Of a stretch of DNA of 64,000 bases, positions 17,493-25,943 are shown one piece after another. The notes under the pieces are model-generated. The model saw nothing but the letters and a program-made list of their open reading frames with translations, was not told where the DNA came from and ran no database searches. Every line of letters begins with the position of its first letter. Position 1 is the stretch's first letter. The DNA is from Chitinophaga sp. Cy-1792 (GTDB taxonomy: Bacteria; Bacteroidota; Bacteroidia; Chitinophagales; Chitinophagaceae), in assembly GCF_011752935.1 (NCBI RefSeq), contig NZ_VWWO01000001.1, forward strand, positions 1,116,001-1,180,000. Direction: 5' to 3'. The position numbers and the translations under genes are program-made.

Positions 17493-18390
17493 TAAACGTG
17501 GAAAAATAGAAATCTTGTCCTTACCGGAGTATAATCACACGAATCCTACTTTTATCGTTTCGGGTTTGTGTGAACTAGGTGATAGCTTTTTTGACCAGAT
17601 CGGAAAAGCGCATCGCCATGATTTCTATACGATTTACTGGATCAGAAAGGGCAAATTACGCCATACTATTGACTCTGTAGCACATGAGGTTAAAGATAAT
17701 ACCCTGTTTTTCCTGGCACCGGGACAGGTTCATAACATCCAGTCCAGCGAAAAAATTGAAGGGTACATGATCGCCTTCCAGGATTCATTTATGTGCCTGC
17801 GGGACCAGTCACAGACCTCCGCTATCAAATCCAGCCTGTTTTTCAACAGCCAGTTTAGTTCTGTTATCCAATTATCAGAAAGTGATACGGAAGATTTTGA
17901 CGCCGTTATCAAGCTGATGATGAAGGAATTATCGTTGCGTGAACCGGATTATGATACCGCCCTGCATGGATTACTGCGGTATTTTCTTGTACTGGCTTCC
18001 CGTGTGAAAGGAGAAAGCGTTATCGCCACGAACGAGCAACATGCTGCACATAATAGCTCTATATTCCTGAAATTCAAGAACTTAATCGAAGATAAATATA
18101 CCGAGCTGAAGAATGTATCTGATTACGCCAATCTGCTTTACATAAAACCGGTATTATTAAACGAAATTAGCAAACAACTTTCCGGTATCACAGCCGGGGA
18201 GCATATCCGTAACAGGGTCATCCTTGAAGCGCAGCGCTATTTGCACTTTACGGATCTGACAGCCAAAGAAATAGCCTACAAACTTGGCTTTGAGGATCCT
18301 CATTATTTCAGCCGCTTCTTTAAAAAATATACCAACCAGAGCCCTTCTGAGTTTAAAGAAGCTGCCAAAGTGGTCAATACACAGCCATAA
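17485..18390 (+). CDS. AraC-family transcriptional regulator
   Basis: A 301-residue regulator with an N-terminal cupin-like sensing domain (KAHRHDFYTIYWIRKGKLRH, LFFLAPGQVHNI at about 30-110) and two C-terminal helix-turn-helix motifs (about 190-295) ending in the AraC signature (EIAYKLGFEDPHYFSRFFKKYTNQSPSEFK). Translation is probably coupled to scpA through the 8-bp overlap. It sits immediately upstream of a pirin gene. Direct repeats with 21-bp spacing upstream of both pirin genes are good candidates for its operators, so it likely activates the following redox-stress genes; this is inference from position and motif. The effector is unknown. Confidence 0.9.
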   Translation: MADKRGKIEILSLPEYNHTNPTFIVSGLCELGDSFFDQIGKAHRHDFYTIYWIRKGKLRHTIDSVAHEVKDNTLFFLAPGQVHNIQSSEKIEGYMIAFQDSFMCLRDQSQTSAIKSSLFFNSQFSSVIQLSESDTEDFDAVIKLMMKELSLREPDYDTALHGLLRYFLVLASRVKGESVIATNEQHAAHNSSIFLKFKNLIEDKYTELKNVSDYANLLYIKPVLLNEISKQLSGITAGEHIRNRVILEAQRYLHFTDLTAKEIAYKLGFEDPHYFSRFFKKYTNQSPSEFKEAAKVVNTQP

Positions 18391-18410
18391 ATCTCCCCTT
18401 TTTGAAAAAA

Positions 18411-18467
18411 GTCCATTACTAGCTGAAATTTATCCATTTCAAATAGGTGTTGCGACATGTAATTTTG
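18411..18467 (+). promoter_or_regulatory. Pirin-1 promoter with AraC-type direct repeats
   Basis: GTCCATT (18411-18417) and ATCCATT (18432-18438) are spaced exactly 21 bp, two DNA turns, as expected for the two HTH units of an AraC dimer. The proximal repeat overlaps the -33 position (TTTC 18437-18440), and after 19 bp comes TAatTTTG (18460-18467). The same layout occurs before the second pirin gene. Confidence 0.65.
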
Positions 18468-18490
18468 TATTGTCTTAATCGGAGGACGAT

Positions 18491-19363
18491 ATGAAAACGA
18501 TAAAACATGTAACGAACATTTATAAAGCACCTGCACCGCATATGGTGGGTGATGGCTTCAGAGTACACAGTGTACTGCCTGGAGGTACCCGTAACGAGCA
18601 GAATAAGGTAAGTCCGTTTATCCTGATGGATTATGGCGCTCCTTCTTACTTCCCTCCTACGAACAGGCCGCGTGGCGTGGACCAGCATCCGCATAAAGGT
18701 TTTGAAACCGTGACCGTGGTATATCAGGGCGCATTGGAACACCGTGATTCTACAGGCAGCTATGGTAAACTGGCTCCCGGGGATGTACAGTGGATGACTG
18801 CTGCCGGTGGTATTGTACACGAAGAAAAGCATGAAACAGCGTTCAGCAAAAAAGGTGGAAAGGTAGAAATGGCACAACTGTGGGTAAATCTGCCGAAGGC
18901 ATATAAAAATATCCAGCCACATTATCAGAATCTTACCAAAGCAGAAATACCAGTAGTAGACATTACTGCAAACAGTTACCTGCGTGTAATTGCAGGTGAA
19001 TTCAATGGTCAGAAAGGTGCTGCCAGCACATATTCGCCGGTAAATGTATTTGATGTGCAATTGAAAAAAGGTGATAGCGTAACCGTTTCTTTCCCTGCAC
19101 ACTTCAATACCATGGCGGTTTTGATGCAAGGTGAAGCTGACTTCGACGGTACTGCTGCGAAAGCTGTTGAAACAGTATTTTTTGATCAGCAGGGTACAGA
19201 AATCATGATCACCGCTAAGGAAGATACTTCATTGCTGTTGCTGAGTGGTGAACCTATTGACGAGCCCATCTTCGCTTATGGACCGTTTGTGATGAACAAC
19301 GAAGAAGAAATTGTAGCGGCCATCAATGACTACAACGCCGGTAAAATGGGCTTCCTGAACTAA
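18491..19363 (+). CDS. Pirin-family protein (quercetinase-like bicupin)
   Basis: A 290-residue bicupin with the pirin N-domain metal motif: HPHKGFE (His66, His68) and GGIVHEE (His110, Glu112). A Pirin_C domain occupies about 175-285. Some bacterial pirins are quercetin 2,3-dioxygenases and others regulate partner enzymes; the substrate here is not known. A fair ribosome binding site (GGAGGA) lies 7 bp before the ATG. It leads a run with YceI and nitroreductase genes (gaps 58 and 21 bp) and is probably switched by the neighbouring AraC regulator. Confidence 0.92.
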   Translation: MKTIKHVTNIYKAPAPHMVGDGFRVHSVLPGGTRNEQNKVSPFILMDYGAPSYFPPTNRPRGVDQHPHKGFETVTVVYQGALEHRDSTGSYGKLAPGDVQWMTAAGGIVHEEKHETAFSKKGGKVEMAQLWVNLPKAYKNIQPHYQNLTKAEIPVVDITANSYLRVIAGEFNGQKGAASTYSPVNVFDVQLKKGDSVTVSFPAHFNTMAVLMQGEADFDGTAAKAVETVFFDQQGTEIMITAKEDTSLLLLSGEPIDEPIFAYGPFVMNNEEEIVAAINDYNAGKMGFLN

Positions 19364-19421
19364 TAAAAGCATTTAAATATCTCTCTATAAACAATTATTA
19401 ATACTTAAAATTTTAAATAAA

Positions 19422-19949
19422 ATGACTACCTGGAAAATTGATCCTTCCCACAGTGATGTACAGTTTAAAGTAAAACACCTGATGATCACTACTGTTACCG
19501 GCCAGTTCGGTACATTCGATGCAACCATGCAAACTACTGGTAATGATTTTACCAATGCTACTATATCTTTTGAGGCAGATGTTAACAGCATCACTACTCA
19601 GAATGCACAACGTGACCAACATCTGTTACAGGGCGATTTCTTCGAAGTAGAGAAGTTTCCAAAACTGAATTTTGTATCTAAAGAAGTGAAGAAAATCGAC
19701 AACGAAACCTATAAGCTGATCGGTGACCTGACTATCCGCGACAATACCCGCCCTGTTGAACTGAACGTTGAATACGGTGGTGAAGTTGTAGATCCATGGG
19801 GCCAGGTAAAAGCAGGTTTTGAACTGAGCGGTAAAATCAACCGTAAAGATTTCGGTCTGACTTTCCACGCTGTAACCGAAGCTGGTGGCGTAATGCTGAG
19901 CGACGATGTGAAATTGCTGGCTAGCGTTCAAATGGTTAAACAACAGTAA
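19422..19949 (+). CDS. YceI-family lipocalin-like protein
   Basis: A 175-residue protein with the YceI pattern: W-x-IDPSHSDVQFKVKHLMITTVTGQF at the start, then a DxxSITTxNAQRDxHL-type segment, LTIRDNTRPV and GKINRKDFGL. The family folds as a lipocalin-like barrel and binds polyisoprenoids such as ubiquinone-type lipids. No signal peptide is present, so this copy is predicted to be cytoplasmic, as are many Bacteroidota members. It is in the pirin-led operon. Confidence 0.93.
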   Translation: MTTWKIDPSHSDVQFKVKHLMITTVTGQFGTFDATMQTTGNDFTNATISFEADVNSITTQNAQRDQHLLQGDFFEVEKFPKLNFVSKEVKKIDNETYKLIGDLTIRDNTRPVELNVEYGGEVVDPWGQVKAGFELSGKINRKDFGLTFHAVTEAGGVMLSDDVKLLASVQMVKQQ

Positions 19950-19970
19950 TAATTATAAAGAATAATTTCG

Positions 19971-20600
19971 ATGAACATTATAGAAAAGCTGGAATGGCGC
20001 TACGCTGTAAAGAAATATGATCCGGCTAAAAAACTGACCGAAGCACAGTTGAATAACCTGATTACAGCAACACGTTTATCTGCGTCTGCATATGGCTTAC
20101 AGCCTTATAAAATACTGGTGATAGAGAACCCGGCAGTACGTGAAAAACTGAGAGCTGCTTCCTATAATCAGTCTCAGGTTACTGATGCTTCTCAACTGAT
20201 CGTATTTGCGCGTGTGGCTGATTTACAGGAAGCTCACGTAGATGCCTATACTCAGAATATTGCGGCTACCCGTAATATAGATCATTCGATGTTAGATGAT
20301 TTTGCTGCTGTGATGAAAGGTACGGTTAAGAGACTGGATGCAGGCAGTGCCGCTGCCTGGACAGCAAAGCAGGCTTATCTTGCTTTGGGATTTTTACTGA
20401 CAGCCGCCGCCGCTGAAGGAATTGATGCCAGCCCGATGGAAGGCTTCGATCCGGCGCAATACGATGAAATTTTAGGATTGAAAGATAAGGGATTGTCTGC
20501 AGTAGTAATTGCGGCCGTAGGCTTCAGAGCTGCTGATGATCAGATGCAACATGCGAAGAAAGTACGTAAGCCACTGGAAGAATTCGTAGAAGTAATTTAA
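19971..20600 (+). CDS. NAD(P)H-dependent oxidoreductase, nitroreductase family
   Basis: A 209-residue FMN enzyme resembling NfsB/YodC-type nitroreductases: RYAVKKYDPAKKLTE with RLSASAYGLQPYKILVIENP at the N-terminus (FMN and dimer contacts), and the ALGFLLTAAAAEGIDASPMEGF segment. Such enzymes reduce quinones, nitroaromatics and other electrophiles. It starts 21 bp after yceI and ends before a terminator, as last gene of the pirin-1 unit. Confidence 0.92.
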   Translation: MNIIEKLEWRYAVKKYDPAKKLTEAQLNNLITATRLSASAYGLQPYKILVIENPAVREKLRAASYNQSQVTDASQLIVFARVADLQEAHVDAYTQNIAATRNIDHSMLDDFAAVMKGTVKRLDAGSAAAWTAKQAYLALGFLLTAAAAEGIDASPMEGFDPAQYDEILGLKDKGLSAVVIAAVGFRAADDQMQHAKKVRKPLEEFVEVI

Positions 20601-20624
20601 GGGATCAATTGACAGGAGTAATAC

Positions 20625-20655
20625 AGGCCTTCCGGCATTGCCGGGGGGCCTTTTG
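20625..20655 (+). terminator. Intrinsic terminator after the nitroreductase gene
   Basis: Twelve-bp stem with two G-U pairs (20625-20636 with 20640-20651), ATT loop, followed by TTTTG. It closes the pirin-YceI-nitroreductase unit. Confidence 0.8.
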
Positions 20656-20762
20656 TTATGCTTATGTTTCAATCTGCTAACCTGCAGTAAATCCCGGAAT
20701 TTATTTGTAATTTGGCGGCCTACACTGCTTTTTTCACCGCAAAAAGTTAAACAGATAATACT

Positions 20763-21173
20763 ATGAAAAGATTCGCTTCAGCCAATTGGCAAGGTACCGG
20801 CAAAGAAGGTAAAGGAACACTCTCTTCTCAGGCAGGTGCGCTGAACAACACTCCATATTCTTTCAGCAGCCGTTTCGAAGATGGCGCAGGTACTAACCCT
20901 GAAGAGCTGATCGCTGCTGCTCACGCAGGTTGCTTTACTATGAAACTGAGCTTCATCATCTCTGGTGCCGGTCTTACCCCAGGTAACATCGATACTAAAT
21001 GCACTATCACCTTCGAAAACGGTGCTATCACTGAAAGCCACCTCGAAGTGAAAGCCAGCGTTCCTGGTCTGGATGCCGCTAAATTTGAAGAGTTTGCGAA
21101 AGATGCAGAAGCTAACTGCCCTATTTCCAAACTGCTGAATACTAAAATTACTATGGACGCTACACTGGTATAA
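20763..21173 (+). CDS. OsmC-family peroxiredoxin
   Basis: A 136-residue thiol peroxidase of the OsmC/Ohr family. Both conserved cysteines are present: Cys57 in [13 protein letters not shown] (the classic OsmC helix) and Cys119 in [10 protein letters not shown]. These enzymes reduce organic hydroperoxides. It has its own upstream region after the previous terminator; TAatTTGG at 20708-20715 is a weak -7 match, and no copy of the TCCATT repeat was found there. It shares a redox theme with its neighbours. Confidence 0.93.
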   Translation: MKRFASANWQGTGKEGKGTLSSQAGALNNTPYSFSSRFEDGAGTNPEELIAAAHAGCFTMKLSFIISGAGLTPGNIDTKCTITFENGAITESHLEVKASVPGLDAAKFEEFAKDAEANCPISKLLNTKITMDATLV

Positions 21174-21198
21174 TTACCATTGTTTCATGTTTTTAAAG

Positions 21199-21232
21199 AA
21201 GCTGTTTCTACAAGTAGAAGCAGCTTTTTTAT
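21199..21232 (+). terminator. Intrinsic terminator after osmC-like gene
   Basis: Twelve-bp stem AAGCTGTTTCTA/TAGAAGCAGCTT with one G-U pair (21199-21210 with 21215-21226), followed by TTTTATTTT. Confidence 0.85.
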
Positions 21233-21367
21233 TTTATGCCAATAATGGCCTCGGGCCCCGTACCCCCAATCACCCTGGCATGGCGGGATCGACCTCAGGT
21301 CCGCCCCATTCACGCGCCATCAGCTAAGTTTGGCTTTGCGAGCCCGCAGCAGGCGGAACAACAGTGT

Positions 21368-21404
21368 CTCTGCGAGCTTTGCGGATCTTTGCGCACTTTG
21401 CGAG
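21368..21404. repeat. Short tandem repeat of CTTTGCGnn
   Basis: Four degenerate units (starting at 21368, 21377, 21387, 21396) of about 9-10 bp with core TTTGCG (first unit TCTGCG). The repeat sits in a GC-rich 21,240-21,405 patch unlike the flanking AT-rich intergenic DNA. Similar TTTGCG-rich arrays are, as I recall, scattered intergenic repeats in many Bacteroidota; function is unknown. Confidence 0.6.
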
Positions 21405-21415
21405 AAAGAAAAAAA

Positions 21416-21476
21416 GTTCACCCTTTTCTAAATAACGTCCATTCTCTACCGCTCACAGATGTACGATATTTGTATC
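21416..21476 (+). promoter_or_regulatory. Pirin-2 promoter with AraC-type direct repeats
   Basis: GTCCATT (21437-21443) lies 32 bp before TTTGTAT (21469-21475), exactly the distance of the proximal repeat in the pirin-1 promoter. A degenerate copy, GTTCACC, lies 21 bp further upstream at 21416-21422. The -7 element reads gataTTTG. The shared geometry makes control by the AraC-family protein at 17485-18390 likely. Confidence 0.55.
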
Positions 21477-21498
21477 GTAATTAAACACAGGAGCAATT

Positions 21499-22212
21499 AT
21501 GAAAAAGGTAATACATCGTGCGGCTGACAGAGGTTTTGCGAATCACGGCTGGCTTAAATCATATCATACTTTCAGTTTCGCTAACTATTACAATCCCGAT
21601 ATGATCCATTTCGGTGCATTGCGCGTACTGAACGACGACTCCGTTAAAGGTGGCATGGGCTTCGGTTCACACCCGCACGACAATATGGAAATTGTATCCA
21701 TCGTATTGGATGGTGCACTTGCACATAAAGACAATACCGGCAGAGATAAAGTAATTAATAAGAACGAAGTTCAAATCATGAGCGCCGGTACAGGTATCGT
21801 GCACAGCGAGTTTAATGCATCTAAAACAGATGATGTAAACTTCCTGCAGATATGGGTATTCCCTAAACACAGGAACGTGGCGCCAAGATATGACCAGCAG
21901 GCATTTGACCCGGCAGACAGGCATAACAAATTCCAGGAAGTTGTATCGCCAGGCGAAGAAAGCAGTAAGTTATGGCTGAACCAGGACGCCTGGTTTTCAT
22001 TGGGAAATTTCGATGAAGGACAACAGTTCGCCATTAAGCCGAAGCAGGCTGGACAAGGAAGTTACCTGTTTCTTATCAGTGGAGAAGCTACGATCGGAGA
22101 AGATAAATTGAGTGCCAGAGATGGAATTGGTATTGCTGATTATGATACATTAACAATTGATGTAACCAAACCGGCAGAGTTTTTGTTGATAGATGTGCCA
22201 ATGATACAGTAA
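21499..22212 (+). CDS. Pirin-family protein, YhhW-like
   Basis: A 237-residue bicupin close to E. coli YhhW (quercetin 2,3-dioxygenase activity known for that family). Metal ligands are visible as SHPHDNME (His58, His60) and GTGIVHSE (His102, Glu104). The N-terminal RAADRGFANHGWLKSYHTFSF segment is diagnostic of this subgroup. The C-terminal half is a second cupin. It is transcribed alone between two terminators, from a promoter resembling that of the first pirin gene. Confidence 0.93.
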   Translation: MKKVIHRAADRGFANHGWLKSYHTFSFANYYNPDMIHFGALRVLNDDSVKGGMGFGSHPHDNMEIVSIVLDGALAHKDNTGRDKVINKNEVQIMSAGTGIVHSEFNASKTDDVNFLQIWVFPKHRNVAPRYDQQAFDPADRHNKFQEVVSPGEESSKLWLNQDAWFSLGNFDEGQQFAIKPKQAGQGSYLFLISGEATIGEDKLSARDGIGIADYDTLTIDVTKPAEFLLIDVPMIQ

Positions 22213-22244
22213 ACAGTCGTACTAATTACTAACCCATTATATAG

Positions 22245-22283
22245 AGGGTGAACAGGCTTTCAAAACCTGTTCACCCTTTTTTA
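22245..22283 (+). terminator. Intrinsic terminator after second pirin gene
   Basis: Perfect 12-bp stem AGGGTGAACAGG/CCTGTTCACCCT (22245-22256 with 22266-22277), 9-nt loop, then TTTTTT. Confidence 0.92.
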
Positions 22284-22284
22284 A

Positions 22285-22316
22285 TATGGCTTAGCGGCGT
22301 AAATGAGGTAACTTTG
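22285..22316 (+). promoter_or_regulatory. Putative promoter of the HAD phosphatase gene
   Basis: TAacTTTG at 22309-22316 matches the -7 consensus fully, 17 bp before the ATG. A weak -33 (TATG, 22285-22288) lies 20 bp upstream. Confidence 0.5.
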
Positions 22317-22333
22317 CAGCATAATATTAGCCT

Positions 22334-23068
22334 ATGCTTTTAGCTACAGATCTTGATGGGACCTTCCTGGGCGGTACAGACAACGATAGAAAAATACTGT
22401 ATGACCTTGTTCGTAATAATAACGATATCAAACTGGTTTTTGTAACTGGAAGGGGTGTTGCCGGCGTATTCGATTTACTCGACAGCTCAGACTGGTTACC
22501 AAGGCCGGAATATATCATCTGTGATGTAGGTTGTACGGTAACGCATTATGAATCAAAGCAGCCTGTAGCTGCCATTCAACAGCAGATTGCTGCTTTGTGG
22601 CCCGGCGACCATATCAGAGAGGAATTAAAAGTGGTGAATGGCTTACTGCATCTGGATTCCCATCAGCAGTACCGTTGCTCCTATTTCTACGATGAAAACA
22701 CGGATTTTGCACATGCTTCGCAGATGGCAGAACAGCTGGCCTGCGATATATTGCTCTCTGATGGCAAGTATCTCGATTTTCTTCCCAAAGGTGTAAATAA
22801 AGGCTTTTCTGTATTAAAACTTACCCAATATCTGCAGATACCCAGGGAGAAAGTACTGGTAGCAGGAGATACGATGAATGATTATTCCATGTTTGCCGCA
22901 GGATTTAACGGTGTGGTAGTAGGTGAATCTGAAGCAGAACTGGTAAGGAGTACTGCCGGAATGCCGCATGTATTGCAATCCATACAACCTGGCGCCGGAG
23001 GTATTCTGGAAGCACTTGGAAAGTTCCCGGAATTGGCTGCAGTACTAGGAAATTCAACACTAAAATAG
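22334..23068 (+). CDS. HAD-IIB phosphatase, sucrose-phosphatase-like
   Basis: A 244-residue HAD hydrolase. Motif I is DLDGT (Asp6, Asp8), motif II is FVTGRG, a motif III lysine lies in LPKGVNKGFSV, and motif IV is AGDTMND. A C2-type cap domain lies between. The overall pattern resembles the sucrose-6F-phosphate phosphohydrolase/SPP subgroup and related sugar phosphatases. The substrate is not identifiable from context; the gene appears monocistronic. Confidence 0.85.
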   Translation: MLLATDLDGTFLGGTDNDRKILYDLVRNNNDIKLVFVTGRGVAGVFDLLDSSDWLPRPEYIICDVGCTVTHYESKQPVAAIQQQIAALWPGDHIREELKVVNGLLHLDSHQQYRCSYFYDENTDFAHASQMAEQLACDILLSDGKYLDFLPKGVNKGFSVLKLTQYLQIPREKVLVAGDTMNDYSMFAAGFNGVVVGESEAELVRSTAGMPHVLQSIQPGAGGILEALGKFPELAAVLGNSTLK

Positions 23069-23213
23069 TATAGGATCTTTACAGTTTCGGATCAATAAAG
23101 TACGTACCTTCGAAGTGAATCTCAGGTAACAATAGTCTGGTGTAATCTGTTGACAGGATAAAGACTACAGCGTTGGAAATGATGCTATTTCATCATCATT
23201 TAAACTATACACC

Positions 23214-23591
23214 ATGAGTACAACCGCACAACCAACTGAGCTGAATGAACAGCTCAATTCCTGGAAGGAAGAAGTCAGAGAAGTAAAAGAAGAAGTAACC
23301 CTGATGCGGGAGCGTTTAGAGCAGATCGCATTGAGTAAGGCACCTAAAGAAGTACTTAGCCAGGTCGAGCATTTTGAAAACCGTTTGCTGCGTCAACGGG
23401 AAGTTGCAGATGAAATGTTCCACGATATTAAACAAAGCGCTAAAAAGCATTCAGACATTCCATCACAGGTACATCACGACGATCGCCCGGTACATGATTA
23501 TCCCACATTACAAAGCCGCATGGAAACATTCCAGCAATTATACATGCAGCTGAAGAGTGAATTCAACCACTTCATTGCAAGCCTGGGTTAA
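23214..23591 (+). CDS. Small coiled-coil protein, unknown function
   Basis: A 125-residue soluble protein, strongly charged and helical, with heptad-like patterning in residues 8-85 (many Glu, Lys, Leu) and a short histidine/aspartate-rich hinge (about 86-97). No signal peptide or membrane segment. I do not recognise the family. A possible -7 element TAccTTCG lies at 23105-23112. Its stop codon overlaps the 3' end of the convergent sensor gene by 4 bp. Confidence 0.75.
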   Translation: MSTTAQPTELNEQLNSWKEEVREVKEEVTLMRERLEQIALSKAPKEVLSQVEHFENRLLRQREVADEMFHDIKQSAKKHSDIPSQVHHDDRPVHDYPTLQSRMETFQQLYMQLKSEFNHFIASLG

Positions 23592-24760
23592 ACATCATTG
23601 TGTATCTCCCTTGCTTTCTTTTCTATTTTATGAATGATTTCATCCAGCTGTAAAGTTGACTGATGCAGCCAATCCATGAGCTGCGCGTTGAACTGTGCAT
23701 CTTTATTGTTTACATCAAACAACTGGGCTATACTTAAAATAGAAACTACCGGCCTTCTGATTTCATGGGAGTTGATCCAGGTGATTTCTTTTAATGTCCG
23801 ATTTTGCTCCTCCAGCTTTTTAGCCTGGCGGACATGGTTATCTATATCCTGAATGATACCGATCATACGAACAGCCACAGTACCATTATAGGTGATGCTG
23901 GCCCTGTCGGAGATATACTTGTAGGTGCCATCTGCACAGCGGAAGCGGTATTCGGCAGACCAGTAATGTTGCTTGTTCAGCATGGCATTTTCCATCATAT
24001 TGACCACCTTCTGAGAGTCTTCCGGGTGAATATTGTCTTTCCACCAGTGAAGATTATCGTTTGCTTTGGCATTATGATGATGGAAGATGGTGGATAACCC
24101 GTGGTTCCAGGCGATTTCGCCGGTCAGGAGATTACGGTCGTAAATGGCGTCGTTGGTGGTTTGTGCCAGTACTTCATACCTGCTGCCCTGTTCCGTTGCC
24201 TTGTTGGCCGCTTTCACCTGATCATCCACATCTTTGGCCATGATAAACCTTGCTTCCTTTCCACGATATGTCACAGAGTGGGCATAAAGCTCCACGAAAA
24301 ACTCAGTACCGTCTTTCTGGCGGTGTTTCCAGATGCCGCGATAATCGACACCATCACAACGGTCTTTAATATTATTCATGAGATATTTCAGCTCACCCGG
24401 ATCACGTATGTCTTTGATTGTTAGCTGAAGGAATTCCCGCCTGGAATAGCCGTATTTGTTGACCGCCGCATTGTTGACAGAAAGAAAATGAAGGGTGTCC
24501 TTTTCGTAAATCCACATGGGGATAGGATGGTCATAGAAAAGCCTTTCGTACTGAACGCTGTGTTTCACCTTACGTACAGTCATGACTACCAGTGTTGCAA
24601 TTGCAACAAGCAGCAACAATTCGTTGCAGAGTAACAGGTATTGGAAATGGACAGGTATATTCTGTAAACCGCTATTGGCCGCAACCAGGAAATATCCATT
24701 TATGCAAGCGACAATAGCTAACAGACACATGAGTATAGCTTTCAACGGAGCCCTTTGCAT
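23588..24760 (-). CDS. Membrane PAS sensor protein ending after the histidine-kinase dimerisation region
   Basis: A 390-residue protein with two N-terminal hydrophobic helices (about 6-28 and 40-64), PAS domain 1 (about 75-180), PAS domain 2 of the PAS_3 type (about 195-310), and a HisKA-like dimerisation hairpin (about 320-388) with an H-box NSHEIRRPVVSIL. The protein stops there: N, G1 and G2 boxes of the ATPase domain are missing. No downstream remnant is seen, since a plus-strand gene occupies that DNA. It may be a phosphoacceptor working with another kinase, or a non-catalytic sensor; both are inference. Confidence 0.85.
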   Translation of the reverse strand: MQRAPLKAILMCLLAIVACINGYFLVAANSGLQNIPVHFQYLLLCNELLLLVAIATLVVMTVRKVKHSVQYERLFYDHPIPMWIYEKDTLHFLSVNNAAVNKYGYSRREFLQLTIKDIRDPGELKYLMNNIKDRCDGVDYRGIWKHRQKDGTEFFVELYAHSVTYRGKEARFIMAKDVDDQVKAANKATEQGSRYEVLAQTTNDAIYDRNLLTGEIAWNHGLSTIFHHHNAKANDNLHWWKDNIHPEDSQKVVNMMENAMLNKQHYWSAEYRFRCADGTYKYISDRASITYNGTVAVRMIGIIQDIDNHVRQAKKLEEQNRTLKEITWINSHEIRRPVVSILSIAQLFDVNNKDAQFNAQLMDWLHQSTLQLDEIIHKIEKKAREIHNDV

Positions 24761-24882
24761 ACCTGAATTTCCATAAAAAATCGGAAATAAATATTTCGCA
24801 GATTAAATAATTATACTCTGTATTGTGATTGAATTATTTTCATTTTGATAAAATAATTAATGTGTGCAGATGATGTACCGGA

Positions 24883-25929
24883 CTAGATTTCAATGGTCGC
24901 GGGACTCTCTTTTACGTAACCAACGCAGGTAAGAATATAGCCGTTTCCGATTTCCCTGTCGGTAAGTACTTCATTCACGCTCATGTTGATTTTTCCGGTA
25001 CTGCAACGGGCGGTACAGGAGCCGCAAACGCCACCTTTGCAACTGTAGGGAAGGGCAATGCTGTTTTCCAGCGCATGTTGCAGAATAGTTTTATTGCCGG
25101 GTATTTTCAGTTCGTAATCCTGACCGTTTAACCGGATGGTGAGGGCTTTCAGGGAGCTGTCGTCCGGAATGCCTGTTTTTTCGATTTTAACGGCTGTATT
25201 TACCACGAAATTCTCTTTATGCAGCTGATCCTGGCTGAAGCCGGCAAAAGTAAGCGTAAACATAATCATCCGCATATAATCCGGAGGGCCGCAGAGATAG
25301 AAATGAGCATCTGCCGGCTGATAGCGCATATATTGCTTTACCATGGTTTCCAGCAGCAGATTACTGAGCCGGCGGTAGGTATGGGTAGCATCCGGGTCGC
25401 CGGAATAGAGGTAGATGACCTGCAGTTGTTCCGGGTATTGTTTTTCCAGCGATTGTATTTGGGAGAGGAAGATTGTTCTGTCTGGCGAAGAATTGCTGTA
25501 AATAAGCTTGATATGGGCCGTGGGCTCTTCTCTTAAAAGATAATTCAGTATGGAGAAAACCGGGGAAATGCCGCTGCCTGCGGCCAGGAGGAAGATATCC
25601 CTGGGCGTTGCCGATGGCGCAACAGGTGTAAATCTCCCGGAGGGGGCAATGGCGGAAATAACATCTCCGGTTTGCCAGTCGTGCAGGATATGGCGGGATA
25701 TCTCCCCATTTTCCTTGCGGCGTACGGTGATGGCCGGTAATGGGTCTATTCCTGGCGTGGTGCTGATAGAATAGGAGCGGCGATGGGTGATGCCATGTAA
25801 GGTAATAAGGAAAGTGAGAAACTGTCCGGGGAGCCAGTGTATCGGTGTGGCGTCGGTATTTTCCAGTACATAGGTTCTGGTATCTTCTGTTTCCCTGATG
25901 ATATCTTTTATGCGTAATTGCAGGTACAT
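24883..25929 (-). CDS. 2Fe-2S flavin reductase (PaaE/phenol-hydroxylase-reductase-like)
   Basis: A 348-residue electron-transfer protein. It has an FAD-binding barrel with RRSYSIS (flavin-binding RxYS motif), an NAD(P)-binding domain (LLAAGSGISPVFS, then CGPPDYM), and a C-terminal plant-type ferredoxin domain with C-x4-C-x2-C in YSCKGGVCGSCTARC and a distal Cys in LTCVGYV. It passes electrons from NAD(P)H to an oxygenase or other partner. No oxygenase gene is nearby. It lies downstream of dxs on the same strand, but a terminator lies between them. Confidence 0.9.
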   Translation of the reverse strand: MYLQLRIKDIIRETEDTRTYVLENTDATPIHWLPGQFLTFLITLHGITHRRSYSISTTPGIDPLPAITVRRKENGEISRHILHDWQTGDVISAIAPSGRFTPVAPSATPRDIFLLAAGSGISPVFSILNYLLREEPTAHIKLIYSNSSPDRTIFLSQIQSLEKQYPEQLQVIYLYSGDPDATHTYRRLSNLLLETMVKQYMRYQPADAHFYLCGPPDYMRMIMFTLTFAGFSQDQLHKENFVVNTAVKIEKTGIPDDSSLKALTIRLNGQDYELKIPGNKTILQHALENSIALPYSCKGGVCGSCTARCSTGKINMSVNEVLTDREIGNGYILTCVGYVKESPATIEI

Positions 25930-25943
25930 GGCAGTGGGAGGAT

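Noticed and set aside
21236..21484. An 82-codon plus-strand frame before the second pirin gene
   Set aside because: It covers the GC-rich repeat patch and the promoter repeats; composition (Arg/Pro/Leu mix) is not protein-like and no family is recognised.
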